A DNA stretch of 64,000 nt from Zingiber officinale (GCF_018446385.1 NC_056000.1:47710722-47774721), one strand, 5' to 3'; counted from the stretch's first letter, positions 51,558 to 63,989 are shown. Translations and numbers: made by a program. Notes: generated by a model from the sequence alone, not told the origin.

Positions 51558-51653
51558 CCAGAGTTCCCCCAAACACTTCAGTGAAGGCCAGCTTATCCTA
51601 CTTACAGGTTTGGGCTCAAGAAGCCCTTCTGAAGTGTTTGAGGGACTCCAGAG
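51558..51653 (-). ncRNA. MIR395: MIR395 precursor, copy C
   Basis: The mature miR395 is at 51561-51581 on the minus strand. The 5' arm at 51629-51649 (GGAGTCCCT then CAAACACTTCAG) pairs almost perfectly with it, leaving one bulged A. The loop is about 47 nt. This is the best-paired of the three hairpins. A TATA box CTATAAATAAG lies about 45-50 bp upstream. Confidence 0.95.
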
Positions 51654-51695
51654 GACATCCAACTGTTCTTGTTATCATCTGTCCAGTTCCTAGGA

Positions 51696-51706
51696 CTTAT
51701 TTATAG
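51696..51706 (-). promoter_or_regulatory. TATA box of MIR395-C
   Basis: CTATAAATAAG on the minus strand at the same spacing from the hairpin as in copy B. Confidence 0.75.
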
Positions 51707-51911
51707 GCAGGCCTCTTACTCATTTCTTCAAGAGCATTTACTAATACATCTTAACCTACTGACTTTCGACATCAAATTAGAGTATTGACCATGGATATTG
51801 TTTACTTTTTTAAAAAAGTGTTGATTCTCTTCAGCTAAGCCTGTTTGTTTGAACTATTTTCTACAGGTTAAGATTAATAGAGTTTAAGTTTCTAATTGAA
51901 TCTTTACTACA

Positions 51912-51928
51912 TTCATTGAAACTAGACA
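51912..51928. promoter_or_regulatory. UPE-box-like sulfur-response motif, copy C
   Basis: Same 17-mer, about 260 bp upstream of MIR395-C. It is unchanged although the surrounding DNA has diverged from copies A and B. Confidence 0.6.
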
Positions 51929-52245
51929 CTTTCGAGTCTCACGATCTTTGTTGTTGTAGGTAAAGTCCTTTCGATGTTCTCAAGAGGCCATTTTCAATGT
52001 GCTCAAGTGTCCTTGTAATGTATTTCCATGGTAGGAGCTGATTCTCATTTTGATGTGGAGGTAATGGAATTCTTATCGCTACAATTTGAGCAGCAACACT
52101 AGGCACTTGGATGATGGAGGAATGAAATCTGGTAGAAGATTTTGACATACATGGAGGAAAGGTAAGGTCAATAGATTTGGATTCCTTATCTTCCATTCAA
52201 GCCATAATTATGGCTAGGTTCATTGTGTTGTTCATTTGGCCGCCT

Positions 52246-53530
52246 TCTCCATTCAAAATTCATAGCTGAATGATGCGGCAAAATATGCTGCTTCGTTGGA
52301 GATTGATGATGAAGTACCCTCTCTACATGAATAAACACATGTCAGAGGTGTCGCGGGAGTCATCTCAACGAGGTCCCTATGAATGCCATAAAAAAATAGA
52401 ATTGTAGAAATATAAATAAGAAAAAGCTATGATTAAGGTTAAATATCGGGAATTCTCCAGCTCATACGATAGACTTTAATATTTATAGAGGATTGTTATT
52501 TCAAATCCTAACTAATTATTAGATCTCAAAGATTGTGGGTCATGTGTGGATCATGTCCAATTTTAATATGTTAGACTTGTCAGAGTGAAGTCGACCATAT
52601 ACAAAATCAACATATTTTTATGTTCAAATTGATTCAATTAGTTGAACCGATGAATAATCAATCAAGTTGAGCATAATATAATTGTAGCAAAATGATGAAT
52701 CGAGTTGAGCATAATATAAGCCCAATGATGAACTTGTTTAGATGTTGAGATTTAATACCAAACAAAACGGTGCTTCACATTTAATGTGGCTTAAGAATAA
52801 GATCGTCAGGCGTTGGGTAAGTTAGTTTGTAAATTCTTTTACGAGCCTTTCTTTTTATAACAAAAAAATAAAAACGGGAATAAACAAAGAAAATATTAAA
52901 ACAATTAAAATGCCCTTCACGCATCCAACAAAACGTCACCTCCCACAGTTGAACAGTTATACGTTTCGACCACGTGGTCAATATTTTGGAAAAAAAAATA
53001 TTCCTTCCGCGTGGCTACAACACAATGAGCAGATGAAAACAAAAACAAAATATATATATAACTTGCATAAAAATAAAATTAAAACAACTCATTATATTTT
53101 TATTTTTTTATTATTTCTGTTTTACGTTTGGCAATGATTGAGATTGATAGAGTAAAGACAGCAGGGTCTTACCAATATAGAGTTCTGAATGATTGATTAA
53201 GTCTCCATTTGGAGGATTAATTATTATTACACATCATTGTCATAAAAAATTTAACTTTGTCAAATAATCAAAGGGTTTAAGTTATCAAATGTATAATGCT
53301 ATGTAGATTCAATAATCCAATTCGTTAACGTATGGATGGTTTAACGAGGTATGAGATATGGGATTCTATAAGAAGAGGAAGTCAAAATTCCCTATGGGCG
53401 TGATGTTAAATTGTTGACTCCTCTTCTTCCTCGTGTCTCTCCTCTCCCAATTGAGTTAAAAGTAAGGTTGTTGTTCGAGCTCCTACCGAAGACTCTTCAC
53501 TATGATTGCAAAAACCTTGTTCAGCACCAA
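52246..53530. other. Intergenic, nothing recognised
   Basis: AT-rich with no supported coding region. Short ORFs at 52781-53137 and 53411-53602 show no domain. Confidence 0.4.
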
Positions 53531-53704
53531 GCACGGGAATCAATGACATTGATTTTGGATCCAGATCTTTTGTTGTCAATGTTTTGGTTTCAATCGCGTT
53601 GATTATGATTTAATTTAGATGTATTACTTACATAGGGTCAAATCCAGTCATAGTTTTTCCGTTATAGTTTTTCTTTCGGTCATAGGATCTGTCATAGTTC
53701 CCCG

Positions 53705-54475
53705 ATCAGAGATTCCTGCATCAATCAACCGGATTTAAGTTATATCTGAGCCACGAGCTCAATGTTGAAGACTCCCAAGTCGATCGGCCGAATTTGAGTT
53801 ATATATGAGTCACGGGCTCAATGTCGAAGACTCCCGTACCGATCGATCGGGTTTAAGTTATATTAGAGTCACGAGCTCTAGAAGGCGAGCAGCGACTATA
53901 AACCCTTGAGTCAGAGACTCTCATGTCAATCAGGCAGGTTTGAGTTATATTAGAGTCACGGGCTCTAGAAGTCGAGCGGCGACTATAAAGCTATATTAGA
54001 GTCATGGGCTCTAGAAATCGAGTGGCGACTATAAACCCTCGAGTCAGAGACTCTCATGCCGATCGGCCGGGTTTGAGTTATATTAGAGCAATGGGCTCTA
54101 AAAGTCGAGCAGCGACTATAAATGCTTGAGTCAGAGACTTCCGTGCTGATCGACCAGGTTTGAGTTATATTAGAGCCACGGGCTTTAGAAGTCGAGCGGC
54201 GACTATAAACCCTTTAGTCAAAGACTCCCGTGTCGATTGGCCGAGTTTGAGTTATATTAGAATCACTGGCTCTAGAAGTCGAGCGACGACTATAAACCCT
54301 CGAGTCAAAGACTCCCGTGTTGATCGGCTGGGTTTGAGTTATATTAGAGTCACAGGCTCTAGAAGTCGAGCAGCGACTATAAACCTTTGAGTCAGAGACT
54401 CTCGTGTCGATCGGTCAGGTTTGAGTTATATTAGAGCCATAGGCTCTAGAAGTCGAGCGACGACTATAAATCCAT
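53705..54475 (+). repeat. 87-bp tandem array
   Basis: About eight or nine copies of a unit with GAGACTCCCGTG, GGTTTGAGTTATATTAGAG, GGGCTCTAGAAGTCGAG and CGGCGACTATAAACCCT. The arrangement is like the 37-bp array of the first gypsy element but with a different unit. Confidence 0.85.
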
Positions 54476-54479
54476 ATCT

Positions 54480-55190
54480 ACGCCATCTCCACTGGTCTCG
54501 GACTAGCTTGATGTATCTATCTCCCCTGTTCGGAGTCGAGACATCTCCATTGGTTCGGACCAGCTTATCAAAGCATCAATCTTTCCCGTTCGGAGTCGAG
54601 TAGTCTTCACTGGTTACGGACCAGCATATCAGTGCATTCATCTCCCCCGTTCGGTGTCGAGCAGCCTTCACTGGTCATGGACCAGCATATCAAAGCATTC
54701 ATCTCCCCCGTTCGGGGTCGGTATTCACTGGTCATAGACTAGCATATCGGATCTCTTATCTCCCCGTTCGGTGTCAAGCGGTCTTCACTGGTCTCGGACC
54801 AACATATCGGATCCCTTATCTTCCCTGTTCGGGGTCGAGGGGTATTCACTAGTCTCGGACCAACATATCGGGTCTCTTAATTATCTCCCCCCGTTTGGGG
54901 TCGAGCAGTCTTCACTGGTCTCAGACCAACATAATGGATCCCTTATCTCCCCTGTTAGGGGTCGAACCTTCTTCACTAGTCTCGGACCAACATATCGGAT
55001 CTCTTATCTCCCTCGTTCGGGGTCGAGCAGTGTTCACTGGTCTCGGACCAGCATATTAAATCCCTTATCTCTCATCTCCCTTATTCGGAGTCGAACGGTC
55101 CTCACTGGTCTCGAACCAGCATATCGGATCTCTTATCTCCCCCGTTAAGGGTCGAGCAGTCTCCACTGGTCACAGACCAACTTATCATAG
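54480..55190 (+). repeat. About 62-bp tandem array
   Basis: Around eleven copies with ATCTCCCCCGTTCGGGGTCG, CTTCACTGGTCTCGGACCAG and CATATCGGATC, directly following the 87-bp array. Confidence 0.85.
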
Positions 55191-55199
55191 CATCGCCAT

Positions 55200-56125
55200 T
55201 GGTGTCAAACCGGAGTACCTTCACTGGTCTCAGATCAGGGTATCCCACGGGTTCCATGCCCTTCGGTCGCATGAGCCTGGCACCCACCAGGACACTGATG
55301 TTGTGCTTTTCGATCTCTCGGGATGGTATCCCACTCAGCATCGTCCCATTCGGTACTACTTGATTGTCGGGCCAGCATTTTACGATCGTTTGATCGGCAT
55401 TCTCTAGGCCGCTAGGTTAGCACTTTCGTAGTTGTCCGACCGACATTACTTGGTCGTCCACTCGACCACACACTTGAACTACTCGGTCGAACGCTCGACA
55501 TTCTCTAGATTGTCTGGTCAGCATTTTACGATCGACTAGCTGACATTCTCTCGACCTCTCGGTCGGTATTTTTGTAGCCACCTGATCCTTATCGCTCGAC
55601 CGTTCGCTCAACCACTTGCTTGTATCGTTCGACATCCTTATGGTCTCCCGGACGGTATTTTACGGCTATCCAGTTAACAATTTTTGGTGGCCCGATTGGC
55701 ATTCTCTCGATCCTTCGATCGGCATCTTCGCGGTCGCGCGATTTGTACCGCTCGCCCAATGTCTTCACCTGATCGGCATCCTTCTGATTGACAGGTCAGC
55801 ATTTTCTCGGATGCCCGATCGGCATCGCTCGCTCGGTCGATCACTCAGCTCGGCATCCCGCATGTTGCTCTGTTGACTATCATTTTACTCATCGCTCATT
55901 TGATGTTTTTGTCGCATGCTTGGCATCTGCCCGGTTATCGACTTGGTACTTTTTTCATAGTATGCTCGGCATCGCTACCATCTCTCATGGGACACCATTA
56001 CTATAGCGACTGCTTGTGTGGCATTATATGATGGGTTCAGCGATTTGAATCTATTATCGAGAGTGATTCAACCTTTGCGACAGACTATCTAGTCAGTCGG
56101 ACTTGTGTCTCCTTCAACTAGATTT
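55200..56125 (+). other. Internal region of the non-coding LTR element
   Basis: Contains many CGATCGGCATT/CGACCGTTCGCTC-like motifs without coding capacity. It is part of the region upstream of the polypurine tract. Confidence 0.45.
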
Positions 56126-56137
56126 AAAGGAGAGGCT

Positions 56138-57577
56138 TGTGATGCGGTGATGAGATGAGGACAGGTGGAAGGGAGGGTATTTTGGTCATTTGACATTAGT
56201 AGGCTTTGGTTTTAAGGAGGGGGAACTGTTCATGCCAGAGAGAGGTCTTCTTTCCTTCGTGCTTTTCTGCTGCCGTCGCTCGCTGGGCGCTGGCGTTGCC
56301 ACCTCCGCCTGGATTCGCTGGTACATCAGCGGCCTCTATCCCTCCAAGTCGCTCCAGGCCAATGCCACCGCGCCGTCTCAACCTCACGCACATCACACAA
56401 CCTCGACGATGACGCCGCCGACTTCTCCCTCTCAGACACACGCCGTCGTCGCGAGGTTAGGCTCGCACTAACTCTAGCATCCGCCGCCCTACAGGCCCCG
56501 GCAACCCACGCATCACCTCTGGTGCTGCCACCCCTTCCCCCCTGTACACTGTCACCATCGTCGCCTTCGGCGGCCACTGCTCTCCGAGACATCGCTTCCA
56601 ACGGCCGCAACTTCCAACGATTATCAACAGCCAAGCGCCACCTCTAACTCCATCTTTTCCAGCGCCCACAACCGCCTACTGGTGGTCTCTCCTTCCCCGC
56701 CTACTGCCACCTCTTCCTTCCGACCTCAGACGCCGCACTGCCTCCTAGACTCCGACTAGCGCTGGGCAGATCTCCGATCTACCCCTCTTCTTCGTAGCCC
56801 TTGTGGGCAGCAGCTGCCGTCCTCCTAGGCGTTCGCACTATAATTTGCTTTCGACGCAGATCTGGCATCTGATTCACCGCCGTGTTTCCAACCATCTGTT
56901 GTGTTTCCAGCCATTGAGTCGCTGTGTTTTGCCCTTCGTACCACTATTATGATTGTGAGATGTTGTTACTAGTCGACCTATGAGTCATTATTGTGCGTTG
57001 TATTCCGACCTGTGTGTCATTATATTTCGGCCTACATGCCAACGTCATATCCTGTCTTGCATGTTGTCTTCCTGATCCATGCCTTGTCCGACTCCGCGCA
57101 GTCAAATCCAACGGCATGATCAGCTCACCATCTACTAGAGGGTGCCCCCCGGGGCCAGGGTACATTCTCCATTCTTATTCTATATGCATTTCACTACTCT
57201 ACTATGCATTCGGTCTCTTATATATTTGTTGGGTTTACCTCGAGTATCGGGGTACGGGGATCGGGGCAACCCGGTCACTGGCTGCAGGTGATGTCGACCA
57301 GAAGACTTATGACGACTTGGTCAACAAAGAAGACAATTCATCACCTCGCTTCGCTCCGGGTCATGGAGATACGATCAACATTCCAGCTACATCATTTTGG
57401 CAGTTTCATCTTCTCAAATTCTGGGCAGGATCACCTTCTTTAGCAACAAGTAGGGGAATCAATAACATTGATTTTGGATCCAGATCAATCCTTTTGTTGT
57501 CAATGTTTTGGTTTCAATTTGTTGCATTGACTATGATTTTGTTTAGATGTATTATATTACTTACATAGGGTCAAATC
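56138..57577 (+). mobile_element. 3' LTR of the non-coding element
   Basis: Starts TGTGATGCGG after the polypurine tract AAAGGAGAGGC (56126-56136). It includes a GC-rich stretch (56200-56900) with short ORFs that I do not recognise. The end is set by the direct repeat with 53531-53645. Confidence 0.5.
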
Positions 57578-58086
57578 GGCGGACCTAAAGGTGGAATCAC
57601 CTAACTATAGTCTAAACTAAATTGAGCATGAAAAAGGGCTCAGTTGGGTCGATGGGTGAGGGGGGGAGTAGTTAAGACACTTTTTGACAATGTGGACTGA
57701 CGTACGAGGAGTGTCTTGAGTGTGTGTTATAAAAGAATACGCGTATAAGCAGGCGTAGATACATGAAACTATTTTCTACTAGCTATCGACTTCATTTTCT
57801 CTTAAGTTCTCTTTTTTTTTTTTTGTTTTTTTTATGTGTTTGACTTCAACTTCGGATTGATTTCATCAAGGTCTACTTTAGCCCCCGCCCCCCCCCCCCC
57901 TTTCTAATTCTACTTGGTCCTTGCAGGTTCTTGCTTGCTCGTCCGATAATCACATTTTCATTTATTTTCACTAGAGCTAAACTTCCTTTCGAGGGTCATC
58001 CCTTTGCAACTTAGGTTGGCACCAAACAATCCCCGCTTCTCATTGCTTGACTCAAAGGCAGTCTGATCGCTCACCAACTTGATAAT
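57578..58086. other. Spacer between LTR elements
   Basis: Non-coding. Includes a run of about 14 C near 57887-57900 and TATAAAAG near 57730, probably fragments of other elements. Confidence 0.35.
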
Positions 58087-59450
58087 GTTGGTGTAATCAT
58101 CGTCAGGTCAAGGTTGACTAGTTTGACTAAGTTTGAAATTGACTTAAGCTTGAGTTTCAATGTTTGACAACATGTGAAAGAGAAGTAAAGTAGGTCAAAG
58201 GGTGACCGAATACTTGTTTGGGAAAATCCTAGCTGAAAGTTAGGCAACGAAAAGTCCTAACGGGAGGTTAGGCGACAGTAAAGCCTTAGTTGGGAACTAG
58301 ACAGTGGAAGTCCTAACGGGGCTAGACATTGAAAGTTCTAGCGGGGTTAGGCAAAGGAAAGTCTAAGTGGGTGAAGGAGGATCGTACGTTAGCAAAGAAA
58401 AGTTATAACTGCGGTTACACAAGAGAAAAGTCTAACTGAGGTTAAGCAGGGTGGAAGTCTACCGAGTGCCTATTCCTAACTAAGATTAGGCAAAGGAAAA
58501 TCTAAGTGGGTCAAGAAAGATTACACGTTGGCAAAGGAAAGTCTAAGTGGGTCAAGAAAGATCACACGTTGGCAAAGGAAAGCCCTAACTACAGTTAGGC
58601 AAGGAAAAGCCCTAATTGAAGTTAGGTAGGGTGGAAGTCTACTGAGTGACTAGTCATAACTGGAGGTTATGCAAGAGGAAAATCCAAGTGAGTGAAGGAA
58701 GACTGCATTTTGGTGATCAGAAGTCTAATAGAAAGTTGACATAGAGAAAGTCTAAGTAGGTCATCTAAGTGGATCAAAGGTTGACCGGACACTTGATGAT
58801 TGGAAGTCCAATGGGAGTTAACAAGGGAAAGTTCAAGTGAGTGATGGAGGGTCGGACACTTGGTGAATAAATCTTGGTAGGTCAAAGTTGACCGGATACT
58901 AGGCAACGGGAAGTCCCAACAAGTTGCAGTTGATTGGATGTTGGGTAAAGGAACCCTAGACTCAGATCAATTGAGTTAAGGTTGGGTAATCAACTAGATC
59001 AATCGAAATAGCCAAAGGTCAATCAATTAGACAGAGTGCCTAATCGATTGGGAGTGTTTTGCGAAAATACAATGAGAGTTGGAATCGATTGGGGAATCAC
59101 CCAATTGATTTGGTCAATTAATTAGACAGGGTTTCTCATGAAAGATTCGCGAGAAAACGAAGGCTTGGTGAATCACATGTGGCAATTGGTTCATTCTTTC
59201 CCAATCGATTGGGGCCTTTGTCGCAAGATAATAGAGAGATTTAGAATCGATTGAGCAATCGATTAGGTACTTTCTCTCGTGAACAGAAAGCTTTTGAATC
59301 GATTAGGGCAACCGATTAGAAGTTGCCGAATCGATTAGTATGACTCACCAATCGATTACGGGTTTAAAAAATAGTCGTTATGCAAGTTGTTAGACAGCTG
59401 GTCGATGTGGTAATCGATTAAATTGGGCTAGTTCTTCCTACATTGCTATA
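58087..59450 (-). mobile_element. 3' LTR of copia element with internal repeats
   Basis: The plus-strand left end is TGTTGGTGTAATC. Inside, 58200-58680 is an irregular array with GGCAAAGGAAAGTCTAAGTG and GTTAGGCAAGGAAAAGCCC, and 59000-59420 is rich in AATCGATT blocks. The right border is uncertain because the deletion may have removed it. Confidence 0.6.
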
Positions 59451-59829
59451 ATCAAGTGTAGGTCAAGTAAGGATTCTTCTATTAGTTTGGGTTCTATTTT
59501 TGAGATCAAAGATATTTGACTTAAATTTTTAAAGGATGATCTAGTCTGAACTCTTAGATCTGGGTCACCAATTATTTAGTCAATTGAATGGTTTGGGTTA
59601 ACTCTTACAGTTCTAGTAGGTTTACTTGAGGTTGATCTTCTTCTTCGTATTTGTGACTTAGGTTGTCACTGGCTCCCCCTTGACTACTGTTACCTCGAAC
59701 AAAATCAATTGTTTGAGTTTGAGTTTGTTCTAAGTTTTGGTTGGTCTCTTCAAATTTTACATTTGAGGTTTCTTCAATTTTTAGTGTAACTTTGTTATAT
59801 ACTTTGTAACCTCTACTGTTTAATGAATA

Positions 59830-60420
59830 GCCTATAAAGATTTTATTTTTCTACTTTTGAGGAGAATTTTCCTAAGTATTCTCTTGTGTTTAGTATGCAG
59901 GCTGGCCATCCAAATACTTTAAAGAATTTAATATTAGGTTGTTTATTTTAATAGAGTTCAAATGAGATTTTATTATATATTTTATTTATTATGGTTCTGT
60001 TTTGTACATAGCAGGCTGTGCTAATAGCTTCTGTCCAAAAATATTTTGGTAGTTTATACTCATTTAGCATTGTCCTAGATGCTTCAAGTAGAGTTCTGCT
60101 CTTTCTTTCTACTATTCCATTTTATTGGGGAGTTTTAGGGCATGAAAATTCGTGATGATAACCATTTTCAAGACAGAATTGATTAAAGTTGCGATTTCTA
60201 AATTCACCTTCATTATCACTTTTGATTCTTTTGATTTTTAGATCCTTTTCATTTTCAGTTAGTTTGCAAAATTTATTGAATACTTCAAACGTTTCATCTT
60301 TATTCTTAATAAATTTTACCCAGATAAATCTTGAGTAATCATCTATTATTACTAGGCAATAGAGACTCTTATTTATGGATTTGATTCCATGAGAGTCAAA
60401 AAGGTCCAAGTGCAGTAATT
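59830..60420 (-). pseudogene. Copia integrase remnant
   Basis: LHLDLFDSHGIKS, VIIDDYSRFIWV and KSDNEGEFRNRNF give the first two catalytic Asp positions of a DDE integrase core. After an in-frame TAA, NGIVERKSRTLLEASRTML supplies the Glu region, followed by VFGWPAYIL. Confidence 0.85.
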
Positions 60421-60439
60421 ATAGTATTGAGTTAGTTTG

Positions 60440-60817
60440 AGTTTGATTAATTGATTTATGAGTTGATTTGGTTTGTTTTCTTTGTTGACAAGCATTACAG
60501 ATTGTTGCGTCTAAGTTGGGTAATTTTGGTAAGTCTCTAACTAAACCATTTAATTTTGTTAGGTTATTAAAGTTTGTGTGGAGCGTTCTTCTATGTCATA
60601 GCCAAGTTTCTTCTTTTTGTGTCAGGTGACACTTGAGTGAAGAGATAGTTAGATTAATTGCATAGATGTTGCCCTTCCTAAACCCTTTTAGATTTATATT
60701 AAGGTTATCTAAGTGTTTGATTAAGCATTCAGAAGATAAGAATCTAACCTTATATTCAGAATCATACAGTTGACTAATGCTAAGTAGATTATATTTGAAG
60801 TCATCAACTAATAACAC
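60440..60817 (-). pseudogene. Copia GAG-pre-integrase segment
   Basis: VDDFKYNLLSISQLYDSEYK followed by KGFRKGNIYAINL is typical of the segment before the copia integrase. The zinc-binding His/Cys residues are only partly visible. Confidence 0.7.
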
Positions 60818-61129
60818 TTTTTTAACAATAAAGTTAGTTTTGAGTTCGATATTACCTATCCCAATTATCTTGAGTTTGTCGTTGTTCTCAAAGGTAACTG
60901 TTCCTAAGCTTTTGTAAGTTAATTGGGGTAAACTTGGTGTGATCTCCAGTCATGTGTCTGGAATATCCACTATCCAATATTCACTTTGTTTCCTAAAAAA
61001 AAATAGAAATTTATTTATCAATTGGATAGATTATCTTGAATTTGAATTTGAATTTTAAGTTTTAGATTTAGTTTCAAGTCTTAACTTAGTTTAGTTTATT
61101 TATTAATTTAATTTGAAAGTCCCAGTGGA

Positions 61130-61440
61130 GTTATTTTTGAAATAATTTTTTAAATTAATTTTTAAAACAATAATTTTTAAAGTAAAATAATTTTTAAAGT
61201 AATAATTTTTAAAGATTTTTTAAAATAATTTTTAAAGTAAAATAAATTTTAAAGTAATTTTTTAAAAATAATATTTCAAAGAATTTTTTAAAATAATTTT
61301 TAAAGTAATTTCTAAAATAATTTTTTAAAGAATTTTTAAAATAAATTTTAAAGTAAAATGATTTTTAAAGTAATTTCTAAAATATTTTTTTTAAAAAAAA
61401 ATTAAAGTAAAATGACTTTTAAAGTAATTTCAATTTTGAT
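61130..61440. repeat. AT-rich low-complexity tract
   Basis: Irregular repetition of AATTTTTAAAGTAA inside the copia element, between the gag part and the pre-integrase segment. Confidence 0.75.
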
Positions 61441-62596
61441 TTAGGGTTTAATTAGATTGATATTGATATTTGTTTTGATGTAATAAAATTTAATTTGGAT
61501 CCTTATTAATCGCACCCTATCTATGTTTTCAATCAGGAAATCGTATAATTTTATGAGATGAGTTAAGTTCAATTTCAGGATTTAATTTAACTTTGTGTTA
61601 AATTTAAGTTTAGCTTTGAGTTCACCAAATAGGCATTCTTTGGATAAACTTCTGGGTTATGGTGAGTCACCTGGACATCATTAAAGTAATCATGCCTTCG
61701 AGCTTTTTCAAATAGTCCTATCCACTGAACTTAGTACAAAACTTTGGTTTAACTAGTTAGGATCCATAAGGGGTAGCTTCAGTTAATTCCACTAAGCCAA
61801 ATGCACCAAGTCGAAGCATATCTTCCTAGATATGCATAGACAGAATTTCTCTAACTTACTATCATCCAAAACTTCACTAATAATGTTGGTCAAGTTAAAC
61901 TTTTGTCCATATTTAAACTAGTCCTAATTACCCACCTAGGTAAGTTATTGATTTTTGGAGATGTCAACTAATTTGGAGCCTCCCCTGAATTATTGAACAT
62001 TTGGGTTTAAGTTTTAGGTTTACGTCGATTTGTTTTATAGTTATAGTATACAGTTATAGTTTGTGTTTATATTGTATTCATTTAAGTTAGGTTTAATTAA
62101 CTTAAGGTTTTTCTTTTAATTTATATTTATTTTTGAAGTTTTAATTTTAGAATTTAAGGGAGGGTCATTTGATTTATTTTGATTTATGTAATGAATTTTA
62201 TCTTTAGGTATATAATATTGATTGAGTCCTACTTACGTGATTAGGCACGCTTTTGGAACTCAATCCTTAATTTGATTTTTATTTTGGTTAACTAAAGAAA
62301 TAAAGGTTTTGTTGGTTGAGTTGGACTTGTATCCGAGTCCGGACTTATTGTACACAGCTCTTTGTGATCCAAGTATCATGTCAAGGTACTTGAATCTAGT
62401 TATGAATTTTTATAGTAATTCTTTTAATTCAATTATTTCATTTTTCAGTCTGAAATTATCCTCCTCAAGTTTTGCAACTTGAGTTGGGATTTCAGGTTGA
62501 ATTGGTTCAGTTGTTGAACTTGATTTTATTTGTTCTTTAAGTATTTTATTTTTTGGGGTTAGTTCAATTATTTTAGTTTCAGAAGTAGTTAATTTC
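61441..62596 (-). other. Copia internal region without clear domain
   Basis: Between gag and pre-integrase, where the protease would be expected. Frames are broken and I see no convincing DTGA-like protease motif. Confidence 0.4.
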
Positions 62597-63730
62597 TTAT
62601 TTAAACATGAAATGATTTAAAAACTTTTTAGTTAAATCAAAATATACCCCATCAGAACCTTCTGAAATGAGTACGGACTCATGGCTTGACTCGGCTTCGG
62701 ACCCGTCTTCCGATTCACTCTCCGATTTTGGTCCATACGCCATCAGTGCGAGGTAGTTGTTGTGTCTTGGCTCGTCGTTGTCCGATTCCTCTGAGGACGA
62801 TTCGTCCCAAGTCACGTTTAGAGCTTTCTTCTTCTTGAGACTTGGGCAGTCGGTCTTATAGTGCCCCTTCTTATTGCATCCAAAGCATGTCACGTTCTTG
62901 CTATTCGAGTTGGAGGTGGAGTTGATCTTCTGCAGATCCTTGTTAGTGAAGTTCTTATTTCTCCTAGTGAACATTGTCCTTACCAAGTTCAACAAGTATT
63001 CTTCATCATTTGACTCTGGGTTAGACTCGACTTCAGGTTCCAGCTTGGTCTTGGATTTTTCTTTTGACGTTCCTGCAACAAGAGCAATACTTTTATCAAT
63101 TTTGGCATTAGTCTATTCATGTAGCTCTAATTCATAAAAGAGTTCATCTAATTTTAATTTTGATAAATTTCTCGAAGTCTTATAGGCATCCACGATGGAT
63201 GCCCATAGTGAATTTCGAGGAAACACATTTAGAGCATACCTGATTAGATCCCGGTCCTCCATATGGTGGCCGATGGTGTGAAATCCGTTGAGGATATCCT
63301 TTATCCTCGCGTGCAGCTGACTAGCAGTCTCACATTCTTGTATTTTTATATTAAATAATTTATTTAGATATAAGTCTCTTTTTGTTACCTTTGCGTCGTT
63401 GGCCCCCTCATGTAGTTCTATGAGTTTGTCTCATAACTCTTTGGCGTTTTGGTGAGGTTTGGCGCGGTTCAGCTCTTCTTTTGTTAGCCCGCACTGGATT
63501 GTGTTAAGGGCCTTGAAGTCAATTTGTACTTTTTTCTTCATTTTCGGATTCTAATTTTCCGGGTTCATTGGAATTCCAACGTTGTCCATTGGTGCCTTGT
63601 ACCCTTTGGTGACGCTGAACTACTAGTCAAACTCCGTTTTCAGGTATACCTCCATCCATTTCTTCCAGTATAGGAAATCGTCCTGTTGAAGAGTGAGGGA
63701 CGAACGGTACTGCATCCTTCATTTTGGGTC
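62597..63730 (-). pseudogene. Copia gag remnant with zinc knuckle
   Basis: The open stretch 62597-62995 contains the CCHC knuckle CFGCNKKGHYKTDC followed by a Lys run and an acidic Ser/Glu/Asp-rich tail. Upstream (62996-63730) UBN2-type gag fragments are broken by stops. Confidence 0.8.
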
Positions 63731-63977
63731 ATTTCACAACTGTAGATAGAAAACTAAAAAAAAGATGCCAAGACTTAGTCTTGGATTAGCAAAGTTTGAG
63801 ATATAAAAAAAATATAAAACAATTTGAGAGGTGTTGCACCAACTTCAAGTTAAAATCGAACAAAAAAATTATCTGAATAGGTAAAGTTTTACCAATTGAA
63901 ATAAAATGCGAAAAGAAAAATCTAAAGATGATTCCCCCGGCTTGATTGGTGGTTGCACCAATTCAGAGCAAAACGTC

Positions 63978-63989
63978 GCTCTGATACCA
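63978..63989 (-). other. Primer-binding site (initiator Met tRNA)
   Basis: TGGTATCAGAGC on the minus strand, the standard copia primer site, two bases after the LTR end CCAACA. Confidence 0.9.

Larger units (their letters stand above)
51487..52245. repeat. MIR395 ancestral duplicate block 2
   Basis: Diverged partner of 48609-49660, holding hairpin C, its TATA box and the UPE-like motif. Spacing differs by small indels. Confidence 0.8.
53531..57577 (+). mobile_element. Non-coding LTR element with truncated 5' LTR
   Basis: A direct repeat (53531-53645 and 57451-57577, both containing CATTGATTTTGGATCCAGATC-like sequence and ending CATAGGGTCAAATC) brackets a region with two tandem arrays. A polypurine tract and TGTGATGCGG LTR start are at 56126-56138. 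No gag or pol is visible. The PPT/LTR start resembles the gypsy element at 8102-8123. This looks like a non-autonomous Tat-like derivative whose 5' LTR is mostly lost. Confidence 0.55.

Noticed and set aside
53705-55190. CRISPR-like spaced repeats
   Set aside because: The units are contiguous diverged tandem repeats without unique spacers, in a plant genome.
57887-57900. Poly-C run of about 14
   Set aside because: Homopolymer of uncertain length, possibly a sequencing error, and no feature attached to it.
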